This document shows, in pieces, positions 16,198-25,984 of a stretch of DNA of 64,000 bases. The stretch spans positions 456,747 through 520,746 of the forward strand of contig WLPX01000001.1 in NCBI GenBank assembly GCA_009698575.1, given 5' to 3'. Both the position numbers and the translations under genes were made by a program. This DNA is from Actinomycetota bacterium. GTDB lineage: Bacteria; Actinomycetota; Actinomycetes; S36-B12; UBA5976. Under the pieces are notes generated by a model, which saw only the letters and a program-made list of their open reading frames with translations, was not told the DNA's origin and did not search any database. Position 1 is the stretch's first letter. Each line of letters opens with the position of its first letter.

Positions 16198-18969
16198 TTG
16201 TCGACACCACATCGTCTGGTTATTGTCGAATCGCCAGCCAAGGCCAAAACGATCCAAAAATACCTCGGCCCAGGTTACGAAGTTACGGCCTCCGTGGGTC
16301 ACGTGCGTGACTTGCCAGAGCGCGCAATCGACGTTCCCGCTGAAATCAAGAAACAGCCGTGGGGGCGAATGGCCATTGACGTTGCGGACGACTTCACGCC
16401 TTACTACGTGGTGAGCTCCAAAAAGAAGGATAAAGTCGCCGAACTAAAGCGCATGCTCGCAGACGCCGATGAATTACTTCTGGCAACTGACGAGGACCGT
16501 GAAGGTGAAGCGATCGCTTGGCACTTGATGGAAATTTTGCGACCAAAGATTCCAGTACGCAGAATGGTGTTCCACGAAATTACTCCGGAAGCAATTAGAC
16601 ATGCTGCGGAGTCAACTCGCGATATAGATATGCAACTTGTTGATGCACAGGAAACTCGTCGGCTAATTGACCGCTTGTATGGTTTTGAAGTTTCTCCAGT
16701 TCTTTGGCGCAAAGTTCAAGCTGGACTTTCAGCTGGACGCGTGCAGTCCGTAGCAACCCGATTAATTGTGGAGCGTGAGCGCGAACGTATTGCTTATAAG
16801 CGCGCTTCGTATTGGGACATTGAAGGAACCTTCGATCCACAATCTTTCAGCGCAAACTTAGTTGCAGTTGACGGGAAGAAAATTGCGCAAGGAAAAGATT
16901 TTGATTCGTTAGCACAACTTAAAGATGCGAGCATTGTTCACTTAGACGAGACCACTGCAAAGAGTCTTTGCACTTCGCTGGGTGGTGCAAAGTTTGCAGT
17001 TCGATCTGTAGATGATCGACCATACTCAAGCAAACCAAAAGCACCATTCATGACTTCAACAATGCAGCAAGCAGCCTCCGGACGATTGAAGTGGGGCGCA
17101 CAGCGCACTATGCGTGTTGCGCAAGCGCTGTACGAACGCGGTTACATCACTTATATGCGTACCGACTCGACAACACTTTCCGACACTGCGTTAAATGCAG
17201 CGCGCAAACAAGCTGCTGAACTTTATGGCAGCGATCATGTTTCCGAAGCACCACGTCGCTACGATCGCAAAGTTAAGAATGCGCAAGAAGCTCACGAAGC
17301 CATTCGCCCTGCAGGAGATACTTTCCGAACACCTGCCGAAGTTGCCGGTGAATTAGTGGGCGATGAGTTTGCGCTGTATGACTTAATTTGGAAGCGCACC
17401 GTTGCTAGCCAAATGGCTGATGCCAAGGGAACAACGGCAACGATTCGTATTGGTGCAACCAGTGGCGATGGCCGGGATGCCGAATTCTCCGCCAGCGGCA
17501 CAGTAATTACTTTCCGTGGTCACATGGCTGCTTACGATGATGCCGATGAAGATCAGGACGAAAAGAACGAAGCTCGTCGTCTGCCAGCAGTAAAGGTGGG
17601 GGATTCGGTTACCGCTGTCGCTCTTGAGCCAAGCGGTCACTCTACAAATCCACCTGCTCGTTACACCGAAGCCACTTTGGTTCAAAAACTTGAAGAACTA
17701 GGCATTGGTCGACCATCAACTTACGCCGCTATCGTGAGCCGAATTATCGACCAAGGTTATGTTTGGAAGCGCGGTAGCGCATTAGTACCGCATTTTTTGG
17801 CATTCACAGTTACGCGCTTAATGGAAGAGAACTTCACTCAATTGGTGGACTATAACTTCACAGCGTCACTGGAAGAAGTGCTTGACGAAGTTGCCAATGG
17901 CGAACAAGGTCGATTAGAAGTCTTGAAACATTTTTACTTTGGTGAAAGCACTGAGGGTTCGATCTTCCCTGGCTTGGCTCCGCTAGTTGCGGTTTACGGT
18001 GATATCGATGCTCGCGCGATGGCATCGCTACCAATTGAAGGTCACGAAGGAATTATTCGGGTTGGTAAGTATGGTCCGTACTTAGAGCGTGGTGCTGATG
18101 AAACATTGCAGCGCGCGAATATTCCGCAGGACTTAGCACCGGATGAAATGACGGCTGAAAAAGCTGAAGAACTTTTCAACGCGCCATCTGGCGAACGTGA
18201 ACTCGGCGTGGATCCTGACACTGGTCGTACTTTGATGGCAAAGACTGGACGATTTGGACCGTACTTCACTGAAGTATTGCCAGAAGGTTCGCCAAAGAAA
18301 GAAAAGCCGCGGACCGCGTCACTGTTTTCCACTATGGATGTCGAACAAGTAACTCTTGAAGATGCACTTCGTATGTTCACCTTGCCACGTGAAATTGGAC
18401 TTGATCCAACTGAAGGCGAACCAATTACATCTCAGAACGGTCGTTATGGACCGTACTTATTAAAGGGTAAAGATTCCCGCACCCTGCCCGATGAAGAATC
18501 AATTTTTGGTTGCACTCTAGAAGAAGCATTAGCTTTGTTTGCGCAACCAAAACTTCGCCGTGGCCGTGGTCAGGCTGCTGCGCCACTAAAGGTGGTTGGC
18601 GTAGACCCATCGACCCAAAAAGAAGTTGTGGTTCGTGAAGGCCGCTTCGGTATTTACATAACAGATGGCGAAACTAACGCTTCGCTTCGTGGCGGCGATT
18701 CAGTTGAGACAATTTCTATCGAGCGCGCATCTGACTTGTTGGCAGAACGCCGCGCCGCTGGTCCAGCGGTAAAGAAAACTTCAGCGCGTAAGGTTGCGGC
18801 CAAGAAGCCGCCAGTCAAGAAGAAGGCAGCTAAGAAAAAAGCGACTGCTAAAAAAGCCGTAGGTAGTACCAAGGTTGTAAGCGGAGCAGCTGCTAAAAAG
18901 GCTGCGGCTAAGACTAAAACTGGCGTAGGTAAGACTGCGGCAGAATCTGACGTCACTCCAGTTGGCTAG
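16198..18969 (+). CDS. topA: DNA topoisomerase I
   Basis: Type IA topoisomerase relaxing negative supercoils. The TOPRIM domain (about 5-125) has the catalytic Glu in VIVESPAKAKT and the metal motif DEDREGEAIAWH. The active-site tyrosine is Tyr319 in YITYMRTDST. The C terminus has repeated GRYGPYL-type modules, no zinc fingers, and a long Lys/Ala tail (about 855-905), the usual actinobacterial form. I chose TTG at 16198 because GAAGGGA ends six bases upstream; the frame stays open to a TTG at 16174 that would include this site. A TATATA stretch at 16161-16166 is a possible -10 element. Heads the topA-tmk-holB run. Confidence 0.95.
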   Translation: MSTPHRLVIVESPAKAKTIQKYLGPGYEVTASVGHVRDLPERAIDVPAEIKKQPWGRMAIDVADDFTPYYVVSSKKKDKVAELKRMLADADELLLATDEDREGEAIAWHLMEILRPKIPVRRMVFHEITPEAIRHAAESTRDIDMQLVDAQETRRLIDRLYGFEVSPVLWRKVQAGLSAGRVQSVATRLIVERERERIAYKRASYWDIEGTFDPQSFSANLVAVDGKKIAQGKDFDSLAQLKDASIVHLDETTAKSLCTSLGGAKFAVRSVDDRPYSSKPKAPFMTSTMQQAASGRLKWGAQRTMRVAQALYERGYITYMRTDSTTLSDTALNAARKQAAELYGSDHVSEAPRRYDRKVKNAQEAHEAIRPAGDTFRTPAEVAGELVGDEFALYDLIWKRTVASQMADAKGTTATIRIGATSGDGRDAEFSASGTVITFRGHMAAYDDADEDQDEKNEARRLPAVKVGDSVTAVALEPSGHSTNPPARYTEATLVQKLEELGIGRPSTYAAIVSRIIDQGYVWKRGSALVPHFLAFTVTRLMEENFTQLVDYNFTASLEEVLDEVANGEQGRLEVLKHFYFGESTEGSIFPGLAPLVAVYGDIDARAMASLPIEGHEGIIRVGKYGPYLERGADETLQRANIPQDLAPDEMTAEKAEELFNAPSGERELGVDPDTGRTLMAKTGRFGPYFTEVLPEGSPKKEKPRTASLFSTMDVEQVTLEDALRMFTLPREIGLDPTEGEPITSQNGRYGPYLLKGKDSRTLPDEESIFGCTLEEALALFAQPKLRRGRGQAAAPLKVVGVDPSTQKEVVVREGRFGIYITDGETNASLRGGDSVETISIERASDLLAERRAAGPAVKKTSARKVAAKKPPVKKKAAKKKATAKKAVGSTKVVSGAAAKKAAAKTKTGVGKTAAESDVTPVG

Positions 18970-18979
18970 AGTTTAAGTC

Positions 18980-19597
18980 GTGAGCGGACTATTCATTGCC
19001 ATCGAAGGTGGCGAAGGTGCGGGTAAATCCACACATTCAAAGCGGCTGGCTGAGTATCTGCAAACTTTGGGTCACGAGGTTGTCGTTACCCGCGAACCTG
19101 GCGGCACTCCAACAGCTGAAAAAATTCGCAACATTTTGTTAGATCCGGAAATCACCGACATGCCAGATCAGACTGAGGCATTACTTTTTGCTGCTTCCCG
19201 CGCTGATCATGCTGCAAACCTAATACGTCCGGCATTAGCTCGTGGCGCTACAGTTATTTGTGATCGTTACATTGATTCCTCCGTTGCCTACCAGGGGTTT
19301 TCGCGCGGACTTGGCGCAGAGAAAATCCGGGACTTGAGTCTTTGGGCAACTGGGAATCTGATACCTGATTTCACTATCTACCTTGATGTGCCGCATGAAG
19401 CAGCGGAACAACGTATGGATGGCACTGATCGCATGGAGATTCAGTCACGAGATTTTCATGAAGCCGTGCATCAAGCCTTCCGAGATATTGCAGCAGCATC
19501 GCCATATCCAAATGTTGTCATTGATGCGACTGCGCCCAAGGATGATGTCGCAGCTGCAGTACGCGCAGCCGTAGATGGAGTACTTTCAGCGCGATGA
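18980..19597 (+). CDS. tmk: Thymidylate kinase
   Basis: Phosphorylates dTMP to dTDP. The P-loop GGEGAGKST is at residues 10-18, the DRYIDSS motif near 93-99 binds dTMP, and the LID region carries basic residues. GTG start ten bases after topA, and its stop overlaps the start of the next gene (ATGA). The topA-tmk-holB order is common in actinobacteria. Confidence 0.95.
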   Translation: MSGLFIAIEGGEGAGKSTHSKRLAEYLQTLGHEVVVTREPGGTPTAEKIRNILLDPEITDMPDQTEALLFAASRADHAANLIRPALARGATVICDRYIDSSVAYQGFSRGLGAEKIRDLSLWATGNLIPDFTIYLDVPHEAAEQRMDGTDRMEIQSRDFHEAVHQAFRDIAAASPYPNVVIDATAPKDDVAAAVRAAVDGVLSAR

Positions 19598-20787
19598 ATG
19601 TTTTTGATTCTCTGATTGGTCAAGAACAAGCCGTTGCCGAAATGAAGCATGCTGCAATAGATGCGGCAAAGTTATCTATGGGTGAACGTGGCGACGCCAT
19701 GACTCACGCGTGGTTAATTACTGGACCACCGGGAAGTGGCCGTAGCACTTTAGCTCTAGCATTTGCCGCGAGCTTAGTTTGCTCAAATGGAGGCTGCGGT
19801 GAATGCATTGATTGTCGAAACGTTACGGCTGGTCTGCACCCTGACGTAGAACACATAGTGCCCGAGGGAATCAACTACAAAGTTGAAGCCACCCGAAACT
19901 TAATTGAACGCGCTTCGCTGTTGCCAACTAGATCGCCGTGGCATGTGATTGTGGTTGAAGATGTTGATCGGTTTCGCATCGATGCAGCTTCGACTTTATT
20001 GAAAACACTTGAAGAGCCTCCGCCACAGACAGTCTGGTTGCTTTGCGCACCAACAGTTGATGATGTGTTTCCTACTATTCGTAGCCGTTGTCGACACGTC
20101 ATGCTTACTTCGCCCACACTGCCAGCTATCGCAGCTCAGCTAACTTCGCGATTTGGGATTGATCCAGCCATGGCAGCATTTGCTGCAAGAACCGCACAAG
20201 GACATATCGGCCGGGCCCGTGCAATCGCTACTGATGAGGGTGTGCGGTTGCGCCGCAAACAAACCTTGGACATTCCAACTAGCTTGCGCTCGGTTAGCTC
20301 ATGCTTTGAGTTAGCAAACAACATCGTGACAAGCGCAAATGCTGATGCCGATTCCATAGTGGATCCACTGGATGAAAGTGATGACCAAGACATCAGAACT
20401 GCATTTGGTGAAGGCGCCGAAGGTAAAGGATTAAAGACCGTAGAGCGACAGATGAAAAGCGCGCTCAAGGATTTAGATGATCGCGCAAAATCTCGCCGCC
20501 GCCGAGTGTTAATGGATCAATACGATCGAGTTTTACTTGATCTAACGGGTTATTACCGAGATGTATTGGTTGTGCAATCCGGGGCCTCAGTAGATTTGGT
20601 CAATGAAGAATTCCGCGAAGCCATTACCAGAGTTGCCAGTGTGGATGACGAAGCCGCGACGCTACGTCGAATTGGCGCAATAACTGAAGCCCGTGACCAG
20701 ATAGTTGCAAACGTCAACCCGCTCAACGCTTTTGAGTCTTTATTTGTGAGCCTGAGGGATCCGCGACTTACTGCCATAGTTGGCTAG
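19594..20787 (+). CDS. holB: DNA polymerase III delta' subunit
   Basis: Clamp-loader subunit that helps load the beta clamp. The AAA+ N-terminal part carries a changed P-loop GPPGSGRST in which the usual Lys is Arg, as expected for the non-hydrolysing delta' subunit. It also has a Cys4 zinc module (CSNGGCGECIDC), the DVDRF Walker-B-like motif, the TLLKTLEEPP helix, and the RSRC arginine-finger motif. Overlaps tmk by four bases. It could be misnamed DnaX because of similarity, but lacks the long tau-type C terminus. Confidence 0.93.
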   Translation: MNVFDSLIGQEQAVAEMKHAAIDAAKLSMGERGDAMTHAWLITGPPGSGRSTLALAFAASLVCSNGGCGECIDCRNVTAGLHPDVEHIVPEGINYKVEATRNLIERASLLPTRSPWHVIVVEDVDRFRIDAASTLLKTLEEPPPQTVWLLCAPTVDDVFPTIRSRCRHVMLTSPTLPAIAAQLTSRFGIDPAMAAFAARTAQGHIGRARAIATDEGVRLRRKQTLDIPTSLRSVSSCFELANNIVTSANADADSIVDPLDESDDQDIRTAFGEGAEGKGLKTVERQMKSALKDLDDRAKSRRRRVLMDQYDRVLLDLTGYYRDVLVVQSGASVDLVNEEFREAITRVASVDDEAATLRRIGAITEARDQIVANVNPLNAFESLFVSLRDPRLTAIVG

Positions 20788-20844
20788 TTTCAAATTTGCC
20801 AGAACTAGGCTTAGGGTCGTTACAGACACTTATTTGGAGTTCAC

Positions 20845-22377
20845 TTGCGTAAATTTCTTTCAGTAATTCTTGCGATCTTTTTGCTCGTCGTTTCTGTTTT
20901 AGGATATCTAATGTCGCAAACGAAAACTGACTCAAGTGTGCCAAAGCCTTTGAATAGCGCCTCCGTGCCACCAGGGGATGGTCTTGATGGTTATTACGCC
21001 CAGACATTGGATTGGTCAGACTGTAACGATGGATTTGAATGTTCGTCGTTTAATGTTCCAATTGACTATGCAAATCCAAGCTCAGGAGCCATGCAGATTG
21101 CAGTTATTCGAAAACTCGCAACCGGCACAGCACAAGGCTCGTTAATACTTAATCCGGGTGGTCCTGGCGGATCCGGAATTGAGTACACAACTTATGCGGA
21201 CTATGTGGTTAGTGACACGTTGCGTGAAAATTTTGACATAGTCGGCTTTGATCCGCGCGGAGTTGGCCAGAGCTCGCCAGTGGATTGTCTAGATGATTCT
21301 CAGACTGAGGAATATATTGCATTAGATGGCTCTCCAGATAATCAAACAGAAGTTGACCAGTCTGTGGCCATGGCGGAACTATTTGCTAAATCTTGTGCAA
21401 CAAATTCCCCAGACACATATGCATTTGTTGACACTGTAAGCGCAACACGAGACATTGATATTTTGCGCGAGTTACTGGGCGATGAAAAACTTAATTGGCT
21501 AGGGAAAAGTTACGGAACATTTCTAGGTGCAACATATGCAGATCTGTTTCCAGACAAAGTTGGTCGCATGTTGTTAGATGGTGCAATCGATCCCACTTTG
21601 ACGAATGAACAACTTTCCTACGGACAGGCCATGGGATTTGAGTTAGCCCTAAATAGATTCGTGGACGATTGCGTGACTAACGATGATTGCCCCCTTTCTG
21701 CAAGTGGGGCTGCCGGTGTATCTGAAGTTAGCGATTTCCTCAATGCCTTAGATGAAAGTCCAGCAAAGCTGGACGACGGCAGATCGTTCACGCAAGCCAT
21801 GGGAACTTTAGGGGTTGTTGGCTCGCTTTATGACAAGCAGTATGGCTGGCCGGAATTGCGAAAAAACTTAGACCTGGCGTTTAGTGGTGATTTCTCTGGA
21901 CTTTCTAGCAGTGTTGATTTTTATACTTCTAGAAATTCAGATGGCACGTACAAAGACAATTCAAATGATGCGATTGCAGCCGTTAGTTGTTTGGATAGAC
22001 CAGATCGAGCATCAGTAGAAAAGACCAGTGCCTTGGCTGCAGAATGGAAGTTAACTGCACCTAACTTTGGCGAGTACCTAGCGTGGAGCAATATTGGTTG
22101 TACCTATTGGCAGACTGCAGCAACCGGATCACCAAGAGAGATTGCGACAGCTGGCACACCGACAATATTGGTCGTAGGTACTGTAAACGATCCGGCTACG
22201 CCGTATCAATGGGCGCAAGCTCTTGCATCGCAACTTTCTAGTGGTGTGTTGCTGACCTTGGATGGAGATGGTCACACCGCCTACTATCAAGGATCAAAGT
22301 GCATCGATAAAGTCGTTGATAACTATTTCTTAACAGGCGAAGCCAAAGATGGCGTTATTTGTTCTGATGGACCATAA
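20845..22377 (+). CDS. Secreted or membrane-anchored alpha/beta hydrolase, tripeptidyl-peptidase-like
   Basis: Serine peptidase-like alpha/beta hydrolase of the Streptomyces tripeptidyl aminopeptidase/SCO-type family. An N-terminal hydrophobic segment (about 4-24) exports or anchors it. The oxyanion motif GGPGGSG is near 110, and the triad is Ser222 in GKSYGTF, Asp449 in VNDPATP and His477 in GDGHTAY. The C-terminal TAP-like domain has several Cys. TTG start with TTTGGAG seven bases upstream. Probably trims peptides outside the membrane to feed peptide uptake. Confidence 0.87.
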   Translation: MRKFLSVILAIFLLVVSVLGYLMSQTKTDSSVPKPLNSASVPPGDGLDGYYAQTLDWSDCNDGFECSSFNVPIDYANPSSGAMQIAVIRKLATGTAQGSLILNPGGPGGSGIEYTTYADYVVSDTLRENFDIVGFDPRGVGQSSPVDCLDDSQTEEYIALDGSPDNQTEVDQSVAMAELFAKSCATNSPDTYAFVDTVSATRDIDILRELLGDEKLNWLGKSYGTFLGATYADLFPDKVGRMLLDGAIDPTLTNEQLSYGQAMGFELALNRFVDDCVTNDDCPLSASGAAGVSEVSDFLNALDESPAKLDDGRSFTQAMGTLGVVGSLYDKQYGWPELRKNLDLAFSGDFSGLSSSVDFYTSRNSDGTYKDNSNDAIAAVSCLDRPDRASVEKTSALAAEWKLTAPNFGEYLAWSNIGCTYWQTAATGSPREIATAGTPTILVVGTVNDPATPYQWAQALASQLSSGVLLTLDGDGHTAYYQGSKCIDKVVDNYFLTGEAKDGVICSDGP

Positions 22378-22446
22378 GCCACGAATTAAATAGGCACTAA
22401 TTGCATTAGAGTTGAATTATCGAACTGCAGATATGGAAGCAAGCTA

Positions 22447-23031
22447 ATGGATGACCAAGCAACCAATTATCGTCAAACCGCATGGATTTTGATGATCGGT
22501 GGCTTCATAGGTATTGCTGCATCTATTGAATTAATTGTTCAAAAGATTGCAGTTCTGAGTAATCCTGATTTTGTGGCTAACTGCGACATAAATCCTGTAC
22601 TTTCGTGTGGCTCGGTAATTAACACGGCACAAGCAGCTATCTTTGGATTTCCAAACCCAGTACTTGGTGTCATTGGCTTCACGATTGTAATTATGTTTGG
22701 TGCACTTTTGTTCGCTGGTGTTGAACTGCCAAGATCTATGTGGCTTGGCTTAAACATCGGTGCCTTAGCTGGAATGTTTTTAATAATCTGGCTGGTAGGA
22801 CAGAGCCTTTATGTAATTGGCGCTTTATGTCCGTGGTGCATGGTGGTGTGGGCCATTACGATTCCAATTTTTTGGCAAGTAACTACTGACAATCTTGCAA
22901 GCAACAGATTGAGTTTAGGTAAGAGCCTTTCCGAAATCATCGTCACCTTGAAGTGGATTCTTGTTGGTGCAAGCTACTTAATCATCATGGCTTTGATTTT
23001 TGTTCGCTGGCAAGACTTCTGGCTTAAGTAG
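22447..23031 (+). CDS. Vitamin K epoxide reductase family protein
   Basis: Quinone-dependent thiol oxidase of the VKOR family, which in actinobacteria reoxidises a DsbA-like partner for disulfide formation in exported proteins. Four or five membrane helices. Loop cysteines Cys46 and Cys54 with Ser56 (CGS) and the quinone-site CPWC at 128-131 are all present. No DsbA domain is fused and no thioredoxin-like gene is adjacent. The secreted proteins later in the window have many cysteines that could be clients. Confidence 0.92.
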   Translation: MDDQATNYRQTAWILMIGGFIGIAASIELIVQKIAVLSNPDFVANCDINPVLSCGSVINTAQAAIFGFPNPVLGVIGFTIVIMFGALLFAGVELPRSMWLGLNIGALAGMFLIIWLVGQSLYVIGALCPWCMVVWAITIPIFWQVTTDNLASNRLSLGKSLSEIIVTLKWILVGASYLIIMALIFVRWQDFWLK

Positions 23032-23051
23032 TATTCAATTTTAAACTCAGC

Positions 23052-23735
23052 ATGACAAATTATGTGAAGCAGCTTCGAACTAAATTTGAAAAAGTAGCTG
23101 ACAAAGAAGTTGCAGATGGTGCCGCTGCCTACATGCGAAACCAGTTTGAATTCCTGGGAATCAAAACTCCGTTGCGACGTGAACTTTGCAAAGATCTAGT
23201 CAGTGCCTCAAAGAACTTATCGGAAAAAGAAATAATTGTTCTCTGCAAGGAACTCTGGGCTCAGCCAGAGCGAGAGTTTCAATATGTTGCGTGCGACATA
23301 TTGGCTAAGAATGCCAAGCGGCTTTCACCTAGTTATATAAAACGAGACGCGAAATGGTTCATTACAAATAAGTCTTGGTGGGATTCAGTGGATTCGATTC
23401 AAACCTCAGTAGAGGTAGTTGTGGCCGCAAATCCAGAACTTGAAGCGACCATGTTTGAATGGATTAAGAGTAAGAACATTTGGCTAGTGCGGTCAGCCTT
23501 GATTCATCAACTGACACTAAGAGACAAAACTAATAGCACTCGACTTTTTGCCTTATGCGAATTGCAGACTGAAGAAAAAGAGTTCTTTATTGCCAAGGGA
23601 CTTGGATGGGCACTGCGTAGCTATTCCTACATCGAACCAAAGGCTGTTAAGAAATTTATCAAGGATCATCCGGAGTTAACACCCCTTGCAAAGCGTGAGG
23701 GAATGAAGGCAATCAACAGAAAATCCACTTCTTAA
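23052..23735 (+). CDS. DNA alkylation repair enzyme (AlkD-like HEAT-repeat protein)
   Basis: Helical HEAT-repeat DNA glycosylase fold of the AlkC/AlkD family that removes alkylated bases such as 3-methyladenine or 7-methylguanine. Recognised from the GIKTPLRRE N-terminal block, the tryptophan-rich KWFITNKSWWDSVDSI stretch near 109-124 and WLVRSALIHQL near 143. 227 residues is normal. It follows VKOR after 20 bases and precedes tRNA-Thr. Confidence 0.88.
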   Translation: MTNYVKQLRTKFEKVADKEVADGAAAYMRNQFEFLGIKTPLRRELCKDLVSASKNLSEKEIIVLCKELWAQPEREFQYVACDILAKNAKRLSPSYIKRDAKWFITNKSWWDSVDSIQTSVEVVVAANPELEATMFEWIKSKNIWLVRSALIHQLTLRDKTNSTRLFALCELQTEEKEFFIAKGLGWALRSYSYIEPKAVKKFIKDHPELTPLAKREGMKAINRKSTS

Positions 23736-23771
23736 GTTTCGATTAGAATGACAAAGTTGCTCATGCAACAC

Positions 23772-23843
23772 GCCACCTTAGCTCAGGGGTAGAGCAACGC
23801 ACTCGTAATGCGTAGGTCCAGGGTTCAAATCCCTGAGGTGGCT
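23772..23843 (+). tRNA. tRNA-Thr(CGT)
   Basis: Acceptor GCCACCT pairs with AGGTGGC; D-arm AGCTCAGGGGTAGAGC; anticodon stem ACGCA/TGCGT with loop CTCGTAA, anticodon CGT (reads ACG); T-arm CAGGG-TTCAAAT-CCCTG. CCA is not encoded. It ends five bases before the convergent flavoprotein gene. Confidence 0.97.
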
Positions 23844-23848
23844 CTGAT

Positions 23849-25882
23849 CTAAATTCCCCGGCAAACTCGCGCTGCATCCAAGATCGCAGAGTGAATCCCG
23901 CGACTACTAATTGCATCGCCAATTCGAAATAGTTGAAATTTGCCTTCAGGATTTCTAACTACGGTCTGGGGTTTGCCACTTATCAAAGCCTCGATTAAAA
24001 CTTCACCGCCATTGCTAGAAAGCGAAACCAATTCGTCGTAAACGTCCGAAATCGCAGTCGTACCAGTTTCTGCAACCACTGCGTTAACGATGCGCGGCTC
24101 TTCCCAAGATTCATCTTCCATACCGAGGTAGGCCGTGAATGTGCCATCAGAATTCTTTTCAATTCGCTTTAGGTCTCGCAATACCGTGAATCTAACGCCA
24201 AGTGCGGAGAGCGATTTAAAGTAAGCCGACGCCACCATGCCACCAACATCTGTTGACATAGTGCGCTCAGGTGTTACAAATTCAACTTTTGCGCCAGAGC
24301 TGGCTAAGTTCTCTGCTAAATCTAAAGCCTGATTTCCGCCGTGATCGTCATAAACCAAAACATCACCCGATAACCGCTTCGATCCAGACAGCACATCCCA
24401 ACTTTCAACTACGTGCTGGTTGCCTGGAATCTCTATTGCCTTTGGCATGCCACCAGTAGCAACAACAATCACGTCGAATTTGGCTACTAATAAGTCTGAA
24501 CTATCAACATAGCTATTCAATTTCACAGTAACCCCGAGGCGTTTTAGTTCCTGGGTTCGCCAGTCAATGATTCCTTGCAGATCGCGACGTCGAGGCGAGC
24601 GAATGGCAATGTTTACTTGGCCACCAAGGGAATCATTAGCTTCAAACAGTGTGACAGTGTGTCCTTTTTCTGCCAAAGTTCGGGCAGCTTCTAATCCACC
24701 AGGGCCACCACCAATGACTGCAACTTTTTTAGCTTTGGCGGCTGGTTCAATTTCTTGCGGTAATTCCAATTCCCGACCCGTTGAAGGATTGTGAATACAA
24801 AATGCTGCGCCGGCTGTGTAAATGCCATCGATACACATACTCGCGCCAACACAAGGTCGAATTTGATCTTCAGTTTTGTTGGCGATCTTTGTTGGCAAGT
24901 ATGGATCTGCAATCAAAGCTCGCGTCATACCAACGAGATCAAGAATTCCGGCTTCGATGGCGTAACGAGCCGTTGGAACATCTGCAATCTTTCCCGCATG
25001 CATAACTGGCACGTTTAACTTCTGCTTGATCTCGCCCATTAGTTCCAGGTGCGGCGCCGATGCCATTCCCATTATTGGGATCATGCGAGTTAGGCGAGCA
25101 TCTGAATCGATCGAGCCGCCCAAGGCGCTGATCACATCAACACCGCCATCAATAATATCCTGGGCAACTGTCAATAGTTCGCCAGTGCCAAGTCCATTCT
25201 CGCGCAGCTCATCAAAACTCATTCGTGCGCTGATAATGAAGTCATCTGGCACTGCAGCTCGAATTGCTTTGATTACTTCAAGGGGATAGCGCATTCGATT
25301 TTCATGAGATCCGCCGTATTCATCAGTTCGCTGATTCCAAAATGGCGTCATGAAGGAATCCAGGTAGTGGCCATGAATCATTAAGTCGATGCCATCCATA
25401 CCCGCAGATACACAGCGTTGGGCTGCCAGGACATAGTCATTCTTGATGCGATCTAAATCCCAGTCTTCGGCTTCTTTAGTGAACGAGCGATGCGCCCGTT
25501 CCCGAACAGCACTGACAGAAATCGTTGGTAGCCAGTCACCTGAGTAACTGCTGCTGCGGTGGCCTAAGTGAGTTAGCTGAATCATGACTGCGGCGCCATG
25601 GTCGTGAACCTCGTCGGTGAGTAAACGTAGCCAATGTTCGGCTTCGTCTTTCCAGAGCTGTAAGTTTCCAAAAGCGGGCGCGCTTTCGCGGCTTACGATC
25701 GAACTGCCGCCAATCATGGTTAGGCCAACGCCACCTTTAGCTTTAGCAACGTGATACGCGCGGTAGCGATCTTTAGGTAATCCATCTTCGCTATAGGAAG
25801 GTTCGTGCGAAGTACTAACGATTCGATTGCGCAGCGTTAGGTTCTTGATTGTGAACGGTGTTAGCAGCGGATCTATCGACAT
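23849..25882 (-). CDS. OYE-like FMN/FAD oxidoreductase (TMADH / 2,4-dienoyl-CoA reductase family)
   Basis: Two-part flavoprotein: an FMN-binding old-yellow-enzyme barrel (about 1-340), a short cluster loop, and an FAD/NAD domain from about 385 (GGGPGG at 391-396). Members include trimethylamine dehydrogenase, 2,4-dienoyl-CoA reductase and N-methylproline demethylase. The iron-sulfur loop RPCVGASMCIDGIY with Cys344, Cys350 and Cys362 lacks the usual second cysteine, which is Ala347. This changes or removes the 4Fe-4S site and points toward an amine-demethylase-like branch rather than FadH. ATG preceded by GAGGGAAA. A monocistronic gene. Confidence 0.86.
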   Translation of the reverse strand: MSIDPLLTPFTIKNLTLRNRIVSTSHEPSYSEDGLPKDRYRAYHVAKAKGGVGLTMIGGSSIVSRESAPAFGNLQLWKDEAEHWLRLLTDEVHDHGAAVMIQLTHLGHRSSSYSGDWLPTISVSAVRERAHRSFTKEAEDWDLDRIKNDYVLAAQRCVSAGMDGIDLMIHGHYLDSFMTPFWNQRTDEYGGSHENRMRYPLEVIKAIRAAVPDDFIISARMSFDELRENGLGTGELLTVAQDIIDGGVDVISALGGSIDSDARLTRMIPIMGMASAPHLELMGEIKQKLNVPVMHAGKIADVPTARYAIEAGILDLVGMTRALIADPYLPTKIANKTEDQIRPCVGASMCIDGIYTAGAAFCIHNPSTGRELELPQEIEPAAKAKKVAVIGGGPGGLEAARTLAEKGHTVTLFEANDSLGGQVNIAIRSPRRRDLQGIIDWRTQELKRLGVTVKLNSYVDSSDLLVAKFDVIVVATGGMPKAIEIPGNQHVVESWDVLSGSKRLSGDVLVYDDHGGNQALDLAENLASSGAKVEFVTPERTMSTDVGGMVASAYFKSLSALGVRFTVLRDLKRIEKNSDGTFTAYLGMEDESWEEPRIVNAVVAETGTTAISDVYDELVSLSSNGGEVLIEALISGKPQTVVRNPEGKFQLFRIGDAISSRGIHSAILDAARVCRGI

Positions 25883-25984
25883 TTTCCCTCACATCTATAT
25901 GGGAAAACCTTACAAGCAATGGCAAGAACTTGGCGCAGACAGGTGTTGATTGCTTTAGATGATTAGCAGGCGTAACCTAAAATT

